From: a virus
Virus record (IMG/VR): IMGVR_UViG_3300047380_000845
Span: 1 to 32,014 of that record
Length of the DNA: 32,014 bases
Strand: one strand, 5' to 3'
Numbering within the stretch: the first letter of the stretch is position 1; each line of letters begins with the position of its first letter. Made by a program: the position numbers and the translations under genes. The notes beneath the pieces were generated by a model. That model had not been told where the DNA came from. It ran no database searches and saw only the letters and a program-made list of their open reading frames with translations. Shown here piece after piece: positions 14,606 through 23,358 of the stretch.

Positions 14606-15996
14606 TATTCGTACACCTTTACGTATGAACTAGAATCTTCTGACTTAGACCCAGCGTAGTTAATTATCTTTGTAATAAAACGATTTGCTTTAGTACCAGT
14701 ATTTATATCGATTGCATGACATAGGTATAACGCACCAAGTTTTGCAGATACCCATCCAGCATCTTTTGTTGCTAGGTTTGTATCAAAGTCTTCTCGGCCT
14801 TCGTTCTTGTAAAAATGGTTATACAATTTCCACATTATTTCAATCGAGCGTTTATCTTTCTTTTTAGCAATCTTATTAGAAAGGTCTTTAATCGATTTAT
14901 GCTCTGGAATACCTTTTCTGAATACTTGCTTTGAAGCATCTACAATCATTCCCCAACCAGCACCACCGCCTCGGGCTGTTTTACCTTTAATCTCAACTTT
15001 ATTTGTACCTTGATACGAGTTGTCTTTAATATTCATTGTTCCAACGTCGTATATAATACTACCACCTTTTGAGGACCAGAAATCGCCTCTGGTTTCACCC
15101 TGAAGTAATACTTTTTTCAACTTATGATCGTCAACATCAGGTGGAGTTTGTATATTATATTCTTTGGATTTTGCTTTTTTCTTTACTAACTTTAATGATA
15201 TACCAACAAGGCGCTTATCCTTGAATAACTCAAGAATAGATTTATTTAGTGAACGGACTGAATCAGTTTTAATTTCAGAGATTTTAAAATCATTTGCAAC
15301 TGCCCAGATATCACCTGGATTCCATTTATCATCGCTGAATTTGGAGAAGCCATTGGCTTTAAATGCTTTATTCTTTGTAAGGTACACTGCAATCATGGTT
15401 TTAGAACCACGGTGAAACTTCATGTTTTTATTGACGTATCCTTCTTTAATGATATGTTGGGCAGAAAGATACGATGAAGCGAACCACTTATCATCTACGG
15501 ATAGTATTTCATCTATTGTAGCATCTACATCTACTTTTTTATATGCCGCTTTAAGAATATTATCGTCTTGGAAGAACTCCATAGACTGTGTACCATAGTC
15601 TAGCATGGCTTGAAGTACAACGCATTGGTGTGATTCGGTCAATTTAGTATTGAGTGTACCGCCTCCAGCACCACCCATTGCACCGCCAAATACCTTACCT
15701 TTACCTAGGTCATTCGTTGTAATGAATTTGTCGTTATCGCCTTTAAGAGCAATTGGAGTTTTTTCGTTCCAATTCTTAATTTGTTCTAATGCTGATTCTA
15801 CGTCAACGACGACGAATGTACCGCCGTTCGCCAACTCTAATGGTTTACCGTCTTTGATGAGACGTGCGAGAATATCTAATCGGGCTTCTCCAGTCTTTCC
15901 ATTTGGTTTTACTAACTGTGCTGGAGTGAGTCTAATCAAGCCTTCAGTTAGCGTTATTAACGCTGTGTCATAATCTACAAAGCTTTTAAACATCAT
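14605..15996 (-). CDS. Large unknown late protein (463 aa)
   Basis: First gene after the late promoter at 16030-16037; GAGGG precedes ATG 15996. It begins MMFKSFVDYDTALITLTE-G, again resembling a targeting segment with an LTE site. The chain is mixed alpha/beta with a Gly-rich loop (GGAMGGAGGGTLN, about 103-115), a KGGSIIYDVG segment and KTARGGGAGWGM (about 343-354). The overlap of its stop with the start of the ligase-like gene suggests the two act together. No motif identifies an activity. A nucleic-acid enzyme or packaged effector is possible. Confidence 0.68.
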   Translation of the reverse strand: MMFKSFVDYDTALITLTEGLIRLTPAQLVKPNGKTGEARLDILARLIKDGKPLELANGGTFVVVDVESALEQIKNWNEKTPIALKGDNDKFITTNDLGKGKVFGGAMGGAGGGTLNTKLTESHQCVVLQAMLDYGTQSMEFFQDDNILKAAYKKVDVDATIDEILSVDDKWFASSYLSAQHIIKEGYVNKNMKFHRGSKTMIAVYLTKNKAFKANGFSKFSDDKWNPGDIWAVANDFKISEIKTDSVRSLNKSILELFKDKRLVGISLKLVKKKAKSKEYNIQTPPDVDDHKLKKVLLQGETRGDFWSSKGGSIIYDVGTMNIKDNSYQGTNKVEIKGKTARGGGAGWGMIVDASKQVFRKGIPEHKSIKDLSNKIAKKKDKRSIEIMWKLYNHFYKNEGREDFDTNLATKDAGWVSAKLGALYLCHAIDINTGTKANRFITKIINYAGSKSEDSSSYVKVYE

Positions 15997-16029
15997 ACTT
16001 ATCCCTCGAATTTATTCTACTGTTACTAC

Positions 16030-16037
16030 TATTTATA
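16030..16037 (-). promoter_or_regulatory. T4-type late promoter (TATAAATA)
   Basis: The minus strand reads TATAAATA exactly, the consensus of T4 late promoters recognised by gp55. It lies at the end of the preceding gene and 33 bases before the 463-aa late gene, a fitting leader length. It marks the switch from early nucleotide and replication genes to the head-associated series. No TTGACA-like -35 element is visible at 17 bases, as expected for late promoters. Confidence 0.7.
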
Positions 16038-16215
16038 CTTTTCTATCTCCCGATGTTACATTCCCGTTACAATCAACATTAATATATTTTTGTTTTGCAA
16101 GAAGGTCTATCATATCTTCAGCACCGTCACGCTTACCACATCGATACGCGTATGCGGAATAAAAATATCCAAAAACGCCTACGGCACATATTGTAAAATA
16201 TTGAAAAGGTTCCAT
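16033..16215 (-). CDS. Small single-pass membrane protein (60 aa)
   Basis: MEPFQYFTICAVGVFGYFYSAYAYRCGKRDG: one N-terminal membrane helix (about 6-24), then a charged cytoplasmic-type tail. ATG at 16215 is preferred over ATG 16221 because AAAGG is nine bases upstream of it, against only three for the first ATG. Function unknown. It is the last gene before the late promoter. Confidence 0.6.
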   Translation of the reverse strand: MEPFQYFTICAVGVFGYFYSAYAYRCGKRDGAEDMIDLLAKQKYINVDCNGNVTSGDRKV

Positions 16216-16221
16216 TATCAT

Positions 16222-16563
16222 TTACCTTTCGTAGATGTATACATCAACACGTTCCGCATACTTTAATGGGAGTGATTGGTCAAATGCCCAAGACTTTCGT
16301 CCTGCCGCCAAAGCAGGTTTTGAACGAGGACCACGTCCTTGCAGTTTAACATAGTATCGAGGACTACGTCTGAACGTCGCAATGTACTCATCATTATCTG
16401 GATTATGCTTGGCACTTGCTAGCGCGAACTTATCTTTCTGCACTGCAATTTTGTTTACGGCTTTCACCGCATCACGAATTGTTTCGATTTCTAGCATTCC
16501 GCCTGCATCGGCATAATCGTATGTTCCAATGTAACTATCTGAAAAGCGTTTTGCGTGTCTCAT
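16222..16563 (-). CDS. Unknown small basic protein (113 aa)
   Basis: Rich in Arg, Tyr and Lys, with a helical first half (IETIRDAVKAVNKIAVQKDK) and beta segments with basic loops (RRSPRYYVKLQGRGPRSKPALAAGRKSW) suited to nucleic-acid contact. The start overlaps the upstream stop by four bases (ATGA). No family recognised. Confidence 0.6.
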   Translation of the reverse strand: MRHAKRFSDSYIGTYDYADAGGMLEIETIRDAVKAVNKIAVQKDKFALASAKHNPDNDEYIATFRRSPRYYVKLQGRGPRSKPALAAGRKSWAFDQSLPLKYAERVDVYIYER

Positions 16564-16775
16564 AATGTATCTCCAATATATTTTTTAACAGGTATCAACT
16601 CTTTGAATTTACGACGAGACTTTGAAAATTGTTTCATCGGTTTATTAAACTGGATATATTCTTTTGTTCCAGTTTTAATGTATCCAACAAGTTGGTCTTG
16701 CTCGTTAAGGATATACGTGTGATTAGGAGTTGTAATATCCCACTTTGTAATCTCTTTGAAAGCTCTTAAAGCCAC
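16560..16775 (-). CDS. Unknown small protein, GTG start (71 aa)
   Basis: GTG at 16775 with AAGGA eight bases upstream, two bases after the preceding stop, is a better start than the GTG at 16808 inside the upstream gene. The product (MALRAFKEITKWDITTPNHTYILNEQDQLVGYIK...) has a beta-rich core and a basic C-terminus (KQFSKSRRKFKEL). Function unknown. Confidence 0.58.
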   Translation of the reverse strand: MALRAFKEITKWDITTPNHTYILNEQDQLVGYIKTGTKEYIQFNKPMKQFSKSRRKFKELIPVKKYIGDTL

Positions 16776-16777
16776 AC

Positions 16778-16984
16778 TTAGTATCCTTTTGTCATATGTG
16801 AATAACACTCAGAATTCATCTGAACATATTCCAGTGATTTACCACAAATGCAATGTTCTGATTCTTCTCTCGTCGGAGCACCAACCATAGCACGGATTTG
16901 GTCTTCCGTGTATCGTTGCTCTCCGTCTCGGACTGATTGCTCTGCAAGTAAAGCCATATTAGCGTCAAATTTATTAAATCTCAT
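16778..16984 (-). CDS. Unknown small protein with Cys pair (68 aa)
   Basis: ATG at 16984 has AGGAG seven bases upstream. A helical N-terminal half (MALLAEQSVRDGEQRYTEDQIRAMVG) leads to EHCICGKSLEY...ECYSHM, where CxC plus a later Cys and His could bind a metal. It follows the 120-aa gene by one base. No known family recognised. Confidence 0.58.
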   Translation of the reverse strand: MRFNKFDANMALLAEQSVRDGEQRYTEDQIRAMVGAPTREESEHCICGKSLEYVQMNSECYSHMTKGY

Positions 16985-16985
16985 A

Positions 16986-17348
16986 TTATACTCCTGTCCA
17001 ACGGACTGCGTTAGGATTCAAATCAAATACATTACCACGAGCAAAGTTTTTACTCGGAGCGTTATAACCGGCAGCCATTAACATGTCACCGACTTGGAAA
17101 GGTTGATTAGTTTTATTATCAACACCACGTGGTGACTTCTTAACGACAAAACCACAAACCGACTGACGACCGTCTTCTTTGGCATGTAAAAGTTTTATAT
17201 AGTTTCGACCTTCTTCAAGGTGATATGTAGGGGGAGTGACTAATGAAAAATCGCCTTTAGCGCGTTCAGTCCACCGAGTGTAATCCATAGACATTGCGTC
17301 TAAGAGTTCTTGGCATTTAGTCATCAATTCGTTGTTTTGGTTATTCAT
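16986..17348 (-). CDS. Conserved-type small phage protein (120 aa)
   Basis: First gene of the transcript begun by the promoter at 17380-17408; AAGGA precedes the ATG. A helical N-terminus is followed by a beta-barrel-like part: NYIKLLHAKEDGRQSVCGFVVKK, FQVGDMLMAAGYNAPSKNFARGNVFDL and a terminal VRWTGV. The pattern suggests a small all-beta fold and resembles uncharacterised proteins I recall from marine T4-like phages. No catalytic motif. Confidence 0.62.
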   Translation of the reverse strand: MNNQNNELMTKCQELLDAMSMDYTRWTERAKGDFSLVTPPTYHLEEGRNYIKLLHAKEDGRQSVCGFVVKKSPRGVDNKTNQPFQVGDMLMAAGYNAPSKNFARGNVFDLNPNAVRWTGV

Positions 17349-17379
17349 AATATAGTTCCTTATCTCAATTTATGTAACC

Positions 17380-17408
17380 ATTATACCCCAGTTTGAAGTG
17401 TTTGTACA
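17380..17408 (-). promoter_or_regulatory. Sigma70-like promoter upstream of the 120-aa gene
   Basis: Minus strand: AAAATAGTTG, TGTACA (17403-17408), 17 bases, TATAAT (17380-17385) preceded by GGG. It matches the other five copies. It lies between the thyX stop and the 120-aa gene, so it starts a new transcript for the small-gene run 17.3-16.0 kb. Confidence 0.83.
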
Positions 17409-17454
17409 CAACTATTTTGCACTTTTTGCCATTTTTTTATACTTTTATGGAATA

Positions 17455-17472
17455 TGTAACATAAATGTCACA
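17455..17472 (-). repeat. Inverted repeat just after thyX
   Basis: On the minus strand TGTGACA-TTTA-TGTTACA can form a seven-pair stem (one G-U) eight bases after the thyX stop and upstream of the next promoter. No U-run follows, so it is not a standard intrinsic terminator. The same TGTGACA hairpin recurs at 27896-27912 in an equivalent place. The remaining part of the 17349-17480 gap holds the promoter and AT-rich sequence only. Confidence 0.5.
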
Positions 17473-17480
17473 CTTTTTGG

Positions 17481-18158
17481 TTATAAGGTACTTAATTGAG
17501 TGGTAGGAAAGATACTTAGGATAACTTCAGCGCATGCTCTGGCTATATCCATGTGTTCTTGTTGAGTACCATTGCCCATACGTAATTGACAATAGTGAAT
17601 CCATGACCGAAGAGTACCATTCACATACATGCGGCTCATGGTATTACCCTCTGGAAGAACGGCTCTTGCTTGTTCCTTCGCGATACCATTCTGAATTGCC
17701 CAGGAATATGCTTCCTTGGCTGCATCAATAACATGGCGTTGTTTGTCATACCACGCTCGCGTAACTTTTTGGTATTCGTCTTCGTCCATTGGAAGACTGT
17801 TTTGACGATTCTTGGGATCTTGCATTCTAGGTTCTCTCACCTCGAAGCTTAAATCCGTAGTTGGGTTTGCGTATCGTTGACTAAACTCTTGGAATGAGAA
17901 TGACCTATGGCGTAGAAACTGCCGGGCAATATCCCGAGTAGTTTCTACTTCCATACATACTGACACCATTTCAAGTGGTGACCAGTGTTGGTGTTTAACC
18001 AAATAGTTAACCAATTTCTCAGCGGTCTCAGAATTATTCTGATTGCTGGGATTAGATACCCTAGCACAATATGCAACAATTTGCAAAAGGTCGTTCTCTG
18101 CAATTTCCGATTCTGATTCTGGGGGAAGTTGTGAATATGATACTAGATTAATTTTCAA
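17481..18158 (-). CDS. thyX: FAD-dependent thymidylate synthase
   Basis: Makes dTMP from dUMP with methylene-tetrahydrofolate, FAD and NADPH, releasing tetrahydrofolate. The signature RHRSFSFQEFSQRY (residues 83-96) matches RHRxxSxxxxSxRY exactly, and GNTMSRMYVNGTLRSWIHYCQLRMGNGTQQEHM carries the C-terminal substrate-binding region. The length (225 aa) is normal. The start is TTG at 18158 with AAGG eight bases upstream, four bases after the preceding stop. Unlike ThyA of T4 it needs no dihydrofolate reductase, which fits the phage serine hydroxymethyltransferase at 22.2-23.4 kb. Confidence 0.96.
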   Translation of the reverse strand: MKINLVSYSQLPPESESEIAENDLLQIVAYCARVSNPSNQNNSETAEKLVNYLVKHQHWSPLEMVSVCMEVETTRDIARQFLRHRSFSFQEFSQRYANPTTDLSFEVREPRMQDPKNRQNSLPMDEDEYQKVTRAWYDKQRHVIDAAKEAYSWAIQNGIAKEQARAVLPEGNTMSRMYVNGTLRSWIHYCQLRMGNGTQQEHMDIARACAEVILSIFPTTQLSTL

Positions 18159-18162
18159 TTGA

Positions 18163-18336
18163 TTAGCCTTCTCTTTTCAATAGTGTAAATACACCGTAAG
18201 CCAAACCAGCCCACGCTAATAGTTTTGCGATACCACCAAATAGGATTACTGTACCACACACTGCAATCAGTGTAATTCCATCAAGAGATGTTCTCTCTTT
18301 TAGAATCTTTTTAACATAGTTTTTAATATTTTCCAT
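18163..18336 (-). CDS. Small membrane protein downstream of the helicase (57 aa)
   Basis: ATG at 18336 has AGGAG six bases upstream and overlaps the end of the helicase gene. A charged amphipathic N-terminus (MENIKNYVKKILKERTSLDG) leads into one or two hydrophobic helices (ITLIAVCGTVILFGGIAKLLAWAGLAYGVFTLL). Its position suggests co-translation with gp41. A role in membrane attachment of replication or in superinfection control is only a guess. Confidence 0.65.
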   Translation of the reverse strand: MENIKNYVKKILKERTSLDGITLIAVCGTVILFGGIAKLLAWAGLAYGVFTLLKREG

Positions 18337-18346
18337 AGTTGTCTCC

Positions 18347-19744
18347 TTAGACTGTAAAGTTAGAGAAATCTTTTCTCTCGTTATCGCCCCATGTGGCCAC
18401 AGGGCCTGTATCATGACTACTAGTGTCATTCATGATATTTTGTTGTGCCGATTCTTCTGCATCGTATAAACGCATTTTGCTTCTATCGATTCCAAGTACG
18501 AACCTTTTGTATTTAGTAGGATCGTTGTATCGGTTCTTAAGTTGTTTGACCATAACCTGGCCGAGCTCTTCCATCTCTTCAGTGGATATAAGAGCAAACA
18601 TTAAATCCGCAGTGGCCGGTAGACCGAAGGATTCTGAAGTATCTTCGAGTCCTACATCAGATGATGAAAAACCAGAACGTGTAGTTTGTGTTGCGGATAC
18701 TAATGGAACATCAAACTCAACCGCAAGACCACGAAGTTCTTCAGCAATCGCTTTGATATATGTATAACTATTGATTGAACCACCCATTGCTTTCATACGT
18801 GATGATGAGCAAATATTCAAGTAGTCAATAAAGATAATATCAGGCTTGAAGTTCTTCTTCAGTTTTAATTCATTTAGTAATGCTCTGAAGTGACCTGAGT
18901 TTGCAGAACCTGTAGGATATTCTTTTACAATTAACTTACCTACACCGCCCTTTGCAATCTTATCAATCTTACCTTCGAACACATTCTTAGGTAGTGTCTC
19001 AAGTTGTTCAATAGAAACATCCATCAAGTTAGCATCGATACGTTCCGCAATACGTTCTTCTGCCATTTCCATTGTGATATACAGAACATTGCGATTTTCT
19101 TTTAATGCGGCTGATGCCATATGACACATAAACAATGATTTACCAACGCCTGTACCAGCGAGGCAGATGTTTAATGTCTTGTTAGGCAAACCGCCTTTTG
19201 TAATCTTATTAAAGTACTCAAGGTCAAAGGGAACTCTTTCCTCAACACGATTATAGAAATCAAAACGGTCATCGGAATCATCAATATAATCATGGCCAAT
19301 TGCTTGGTCAAAATTGACACCCAAAGCCTTAGAAAGAATTTCTGGAATAGCATCATCATTAAACTCTTTGTGAGAGCCATCAATGATTTGAATAGATTCC
19401 ATGATAGCGGCATAGATTGCTTTATCTCTACACCATTTTTCGGTTTCTTTAACCAGGTATGCAGTATCAACATCGGTCTGTGTATGGATTTCATCTAGAA
19501 CTACAGAGGTTGCTGTAAGCAAATCGCTGTCAGCGTTTACCTTCTGAAGTTCTAGTTGAAGTACCTTACTCGTTGGAAGCTTATTATGCTTGGCAACAAA
19601 GCCAACGATCATATCGAATACTATTTTACCCGGACCCTCAAAGTATGAGGGTTGCAAATACGGAATAACTCTACGACAATACTCATCACTATTTAGTAGA
19701 TGGGACAGTATGTGAGTTGATAAATCATTCCTGTGGTCGGCCAA
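18347..19744 (-). CDS. 41: Replicative DNA helicase, T4 gp41-like (DnaB family)
   Basis: Hexameric 5'-3' helicase of the T4-type replisome. The C-terminal RecA-like domain has Walker A AGTGVGKS (about 196-203), MEMAEERIAERIDANLMD, Walker B DIIFIDYLNIC and a Q-motif-like VSATQTTRSGF. TGSANSGHFRALLNELKLKKNF and SFGLPATADLMFALI align well with T4 gp41. The frame is open to 19765, but both possible starts are TTG; TTG at 19744 has AGGAG seven bases upstream and is preferred. The order uvsX, 40-like, 41 is the T4 order. A serine-rich tail (TSSHDTGPVATWGD) may contact partners. Confidence 0.94.
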   Translation of the reverse strand: MADHRNDLSTHILSHLLNSDEYCRRVIPYLQPSYFEGPGKIVFDMIVGFVAKHNKLPTSKVLQLELQKVNADSDLLTATSVVLDEIHTQTDVDTAYLVKETEKWCRDKAIYAAIMESIQIIDGSHKEFNDDAIPEILSKALGVNFDQAIGHDYIDDSDDRFDFYNRVEERVPFDLEYFNKITKGGLPNKTLNICLAGTGVGKSLFMCHMASAALKENRNVLYITMEMAEERIAERIDANLMDVSIEQLETLPKNVFEGKIDKIAKGGVGKLIVKEYPTGSANSGHFRALLNELKLKKNFKPDIIFIDYLNICSSSRMKAMGGSINSYTYIKAIAEELRGLAVEFDVPLVSATQTTRSGFSSSDVGLEDTSESFGLPATADLMFALISTEEMEELGQVMVKQLKNRYNDPTKYKRFVLGIDRSKMRLYDAEESAQQNIMNDTSSHDTGPVATWGDNERKDFSNFTV

Positions 19745-20051
19745 TGCATGTCTCCTGCTTGTCAAGTTGTGTCACAATAATATAACTCAGTACGTCACCT
19801 AGGTGGTTTTGAAACACCGCATCATTTTCTAACTGGTCCGGTTGATATCTACCTGAGTCTTTAATGTTATAATTAAATTTTAGGTTTGCATTTTCATCAA
19901 GCGATCCTTCTTCTGGCATCTTAATAGAGACAGCACCATATATGACAATCACTCCGTCATACTCGCCACCCTTCAGTCTTACACCATAGAAGTCTTCACT
20001 TAAATTTTCTACTAAACTAAAATCATCTTCTGATATGCTATTATAACTCAT
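19725..20051 (-). CDS. Small protein in T4 gene 40 position (108 aa)
   Basis: Lies between uvsX and the helicase, exactly where T4 has gene 40 (a head-vertex assembly factor). ATG at 20051 (AAGG upstream) starts inside the uvsX end. The product begins MSYNSISEDDFSLVENLSEDFYGVRLKGGEYDGVIVIYGAVSIK, a beta-rich acidic domain, then a helical C-terminus (NHLGDVLSYIIVTQLDKQ). Similarity to gp40 is judged by place and size rather than clear motifs, so the identity is tentative. Confidence 0.62.
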   Translation of the reverse strand: MSYNSISEDDFSLVENLSEDFYGVRLKGGEYDGVIVIYGAVSIKMPEEGSLDENANLKFNYNIKDSGRYQPDQLENDAVFQNHLGDVLSYIIVTQLDKQETCIGRPQE

Positions 20052-21120
20052 TTTGTGCGCCTTGTACACCGTTATTTGCAGTAATTTCAGGGTCAAAGTC
20101 AATTATTGATTTGTGCCCGATTTGGTATTGTTTAATTAGGAAGTCTTTGAACTTAGGGTTATCCAGGATAGGTTTCCAGAACTCATCAGTACGAGTTTGT
20201 TTTTCTCTTACTTTAGGTTCCATCACTTCACCAGTATCTGGGTCTACTGCATTATACCAACCATTCGATGGCTTGACAACATAACCTCCTGCAAGAGCCA
20301 CATCAAGCAAACCAGAGTTACGCTCAACGCCACCGTCCCAAGAAACCGAAACAGGGATTTTGCTTTTCTCTTTAACGAATCTAGACTTCTCAACATTAAT
20401 AATAAAATCATAACCTGTAACTTCTGTTCCTGTCTTGTTTTGCCTACGGCCTAAAATCCAAATGTTATCGGCCGAGTAGTAAATACCTGTACCACCTGAT
20501 ACGATAGCTTTAGGGAATAAACCAATCTCTTGGTAGGTATGGTTTACTGCCAGCATGGGAATGTTCTTCATAGTAAGATACGGAGTACACATTCTGAATA
20601 AACCTTTGAGTGCTTTTGCACGAGTCATATCTGCGACTGACTTCTCATTCAATGCATCTTCAAGTTCTTTCTTTGATGCAAGGTTACCAATAGAATCAAT
20701 CACAATAATAACTTTATCTTTACGGTCAATCTCTTCTAATTGACTAATCATATCAAATTTGAGTTGTTCGACATTGGCAATAGGAGTATGTAGTACCCGT
20801 GACGTGTCAATACCAAAAGCCTCAAAGTATGATTGAGGTGAACCAAATTCAGAATCATAGAATAACATCACTGCATCTTTATGTTTTTTCATATATGCGC
20901 CAGCCATGAGCAAAGCAAATGATGTTTTAAAATGTTTGGATGGGCCAGCAAGTACAGTCAACCCAGAAGATAATCCTCCGTCAGGGTCTCCAGATAGAGC
21001 AACATTCACCATGGGTACATCGGTTGCAACCATATCTTTTTCGCCAAAGTAGACACTGTCCGCTAGTGAATCGGTGCCTTTAATTTTGGAATTCTTTTTT
21101 AATTTATCCATTACAGACAT
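20041..21120 (-). CDS. uvsX: UvsX recombinase (T4 RecA homologue)
   Basis: Binds single-stranded DNA and drives strand exchange and recombination-dependent replication. Walker A GPSKHFKT (59-66), FYDSEFG (Walker-like strand), VIDSIGNLASKKELEDALNEKSVADMTRAKALKGLFR and NHTYQEIGLFPKAIVSGGTG follow T4 UvsX nearly residue by residue. VEKSRFVKEKSKIPV and GYVVKPSNGWY continue the match. At 359 aa it is slightly shorter than T4 (about 391), having lost part of the acidic C-terminus. It has its own promoter (21153-21181), and GGAG precedes the ATG. Confidence 0.97.
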   Translation of the reverse strand: MSVMDKLKKNSKIKGTDSLADSVYFGEKDMVATDVPMVNVALSGDPDGGLSSGLTVLAGPSKHFKTSFALLMAGAYMKKHKDAVMLFYDSEFGSPQSYFEAFGIDTSRVLHTPIANVEQLKFDMISQLEEIDRKDKVIIVIDSIGNLASKKELEDALNEKSVADMTRAKALKGLFRMCTPYLTMKNIPMLAVNHTYQEIGLFPKAIVSGGTGIYYSADNIWILGRRQNKTGTEVTGYDFIINVEKSRFVKEKSKIPVSVSWDGGVERNSGLLDVALAGGYVVKPSNGWYNAVDPDTGEVMEPKVREKQTRTDEFWKPILDNPKFKDFLIKQYQIGHKSIIDFDPEITANNGVQGAQNEL

Positions 21121-21152
21121 AATAATCTTTCTCCAGTTTGTTTGTATGGTGT

Positions 21153-21181
21153 ATTATACCACAGTTTGATCGTAATGTACA
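21153..21181 (-). promoter_or_regulatory. Sigma70-like promoter for uvsX
   Basis: Minus strand: AAAATAGTAG, TGTACA (21176-21181), 17 bases, TGG-TATAAT (21153-21158, extended -10). It begins immediately after the stop of the preceding gene and lies 33 bases before the uvsX ATG. It separates replication/recombination genes from the upstream cassette, although read-through is possible. Confidence 0.85.
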
Positions 21182-21190
21182 CTACTATTT

Positions 21191-22216
21191 TTACATAAAT
21201 GCATCTAGTTGTATACCAGAATCTCTCGGTTTGCCTTGACGTTGTTCCCACCCAGATACCCAACCAGAATTGTTGGTGATATCTTCAGCGACATGGTCAA
21301 ATGTATTATCATTACGTGGGACATAGTTTTGACCGAATCTTACGAAGTCACAAAGAACATCTTCATTATCTCGGGGTGCGCCTCCCATACGCTCAAGAAG
21401 AATATCCATAAAGTCATCAGTAGAATATCCACGACTTAATACTTTCATGGCTCGGATAGCATTGTTACCAAAGTATCCATGGGACATATGGTCTACTAAG
21501 TCTTTGTGATAGTCACCTAGGTCATATGAAAATGCGGCGTATACGAAATTGAATCTTTTGTGCCCTTGTTCTAGGTTATATGTATTCAAATAATCTACGA
21601 TTTCTTTATGGCCTTTCTTACCGCCAATATGAAGCCATTCAATAAATCTATCGATGAGCGGTTCAAGTTCATTTACCATAAAGTCAAGACATGAAACACC
21701 TTTACGTGGGGATGGGGGTTGGTTACCAATAGATGTAAACAGTGGTTTACCGTTTGTTTTAGTATATGTCATATGGTCTTGCATATCTTTTATATCACGT
21801 AGGTTACCCCAATACTGTATTGCATTATTTCTATAACCATGGTCACGTGTAAACGATGCACCAGAACCAGTAATACGATGACACAGATAAACGTAGAACC
21901 AAGTCTTTAAATCCCAACCCGTAGTATCATAACCCTCAATTAATTTACGACGAGCCTCATCATGATGATGAGCTTTTGGAGTATCTTTCATGAACTTTAG
22001 GTCTTGTATGGCATTAGAAAAGCCTGCCGCATCTCTACTAAAACAATCGTAAATATCAATTGATTGCATAAGAGGGTCATTCACTGCCTTATTTGCTTCG
22101 GCACTATCGTATGCATATTTACCCCAGTTACAACTATTCTGTAACCATCTTGCACGAGGATAGTAGTAGTGTGATAATACCTCTAGGGCTTCTTCATTTA
22201 ACCATTGTTTGCTCAT
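21191..22216 (-). CDS. Helical protein, possible amino-acid:DNA transferase-type hypermodification enzyme (341 aa)
   Basis: An all-helical, His/Tyr/Asp-rich protein. Segment 102-131 ([21 protein letters not shown]...DHGYRNN) recalls the conserved core of the phage transferases that attach amino groups to activated pyrimidines in DNA (aGPT-Pplase/ADDT group). A second conserved-looking stretch is [37 protein letters not shown] (about 223-259). The start overlaps the serine hydroxymethyltransferase stop by four bases (ATGA), so the two are translated together. In T4 this site, next to uvsX, encodes the hydroxymethylcytosine glucosyltransferase. The family match is from memory of motif shape and is tentative. 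Confidence 0.6.
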   Translation of the reverse strand: MSKQWLNEEALEVLSHYYYPRARWLQNSCNWGKYAYDSAEANKAVNDPLMQSIDIYDCFSRDAAGFSNAIQDLKFMKDTPKAHHHDEARRKLIEGYDTTGWDLKTWFYVYLCHRITGSGASFTRDHGYRNNAIQYWGNLRDIKDMQDHMTYTKTNGKPLFTSIGNQPPSPRKGVSCLDFMVNELEPLIDRFIEWLHIGGKKGHKEIVDYLNTYNLEQGHKRFNFVYAAFSYDLGDYHKDLVDHMSHGYFGNNAIRAMKVLSRGYSTDDFMDILLERMGGAPRDNEDVLCDFVRFGQNYVPRNDNTFDHVAEDITNNSGWVSGWEQRQGKPRDSGIQLDAFM

Positions 22217-23358
22217 CTTAAAATATCCGATATAATTTGTGCTAAGTTTTTAAACCACTTAAGGTCTTTGAATCGAGTTGTCTCTGCGGCGGTACCCAAT
22301 CGGATACCAGAAGTTTCAACGAATGAACGCGGGTCATTTGGTACACCATTTTTATTCACAGTAATACCATTCTCCTCAAGTAAATCAGCGGCTTGTCTGC
22401 CTGAGTATTTACTATCGCTCAGATCTAACAAAATAATATGTGAATCTGTTCCGCCGGTTAATACTTTGAATCCGTTTTTAGTGAAAACCTCCGCCATAGC
22501 TTGGGCATTATCTACTACGTTCCTGGCATATACCATAAATCCTTGAGTATCAGCCTCTACAAATGACTGGGCTTTGGCCGCAATGATATTCATCAGAGGT
22601 CCGCCTTGTGTGCCGGGAAAAATTGCACTGTTAATCTTACGAGTATAGTCAGGATTGTTCCATAAGATAATACCACCACGAGGTCCTCTTAGTGTCTTAT
22701 GAGTGGTTGAAGTAACAACATCCGCAAATGGAACTGGGTTTACATATACTCCACCCGCGATTAAACCAGAATAGTGAGCCATATCTACAAGTAATAATGC
22801 GCCTACTTCATCAGCGATATCTCTAAACTCAGCCCAATCGATTTGTCTTGGATAAGCACTCGCACCTGCAACTATCATTTTTGGTTTAAGCTCATGAGCC
22901 TTTTTGCGAATATCATCGTAATCTAAGAAACCATCTTCGTTAACTCCATACGTATGTGAATCAAACCAAGAGCCTGATACATTCACACTCGCACCATGTG
23001 ATAAGTGTCCGCCACTTGCAAGGTCCATACCTAGAATTGTATCGCCAGGTTTTAGAAACGCTTTGAATACTGCAAGGTTCGCATTAGCTCCAGAGTGTGG
23101 TTGTACATTTGCATACTCACAACCATATATTTTTTTCAATAGGTCAATGGCAAGAGTTTCAATCTCATCCATATGTTCACACCCATTATAATATCGTTTG
23201 CCTGGATATCCTTCCGCATATTTGTTTGTGAATACTGAACCACATAACTCCATAACTGCTTCAGAAGCAAAATTCTCTGATGCAATCAGTTCAATTGTGT
23301 TCTCTTGTCTATGAGTTTCGTCTTTTAGTATTTGTCTAATCTTCTGTATTGAGTTCAT
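22213..23358 (-). CDS. glyA: Serine hydroxymethyltransferase
   Basis: PLP enzyme converting serine and tetrahydrofolate to glycine and methylene-tetrahydrofolate. Nearly all signatures are present: IELIASENF with Glu28, [15 protein letters not shown] (48-61), [24 protein letters not shown] with Asp192 and His195, [13 protein letters not shown] with the PLP Lys221, FPGTQGGP, and SGIRLGT with Arg353. At 381 aa it lacks about 35 residues of the cellular C-terminus. All catalytic residues are intact, so it is probably active. It overlaps the PLP-lyase-like gene upstream by 23 bases. The likely role is one-carbon supply to gp42 and ThyX; a direct role on a modified base is an alternative. Confidence 0.93.
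   Translation of the reverse strand: MNSIQKIRQILKDETHRQENTIELIASENFASEAVMELCGSVFTNKYAEGYPGKRYYNGCEHMDEIETLAIDLLKKIYGCEYANVQPHSGANANLAVFKAFLKPGDTILGMDLASGGHLSHGASVNVSGSWFDSHTYGVNEDGFLDYDDIRKKAHELKPKMIVAGASAYPRQIDWAEFRDIADEVGALLLVDMAHYSGLIAGGVYVNPVPFADVVTSTTHKTLRGPRGGIILWNNPDYTRKINSAIFPGTQGGPLMNIIAAKAQSFVEADTQGFMVYARNVVDNAQAMAEVFTKNGFKVLTGGTDSHIILLDLSDSKYSGRQAADLLEENGITVNKNGVPNDPRSFVETSGIRLGTAAETTRFKDLKWFKNLAQIISDILR

Noticed and set aside
14700-14707. Second exact TATAAATA on the minus strand
   Set aside because: It lies inside the 463-aa coding sequence in AT-rich codons, 95 bases before the next gene. It could be a late promoter for the ligase-like gene but cannot be told from chance.
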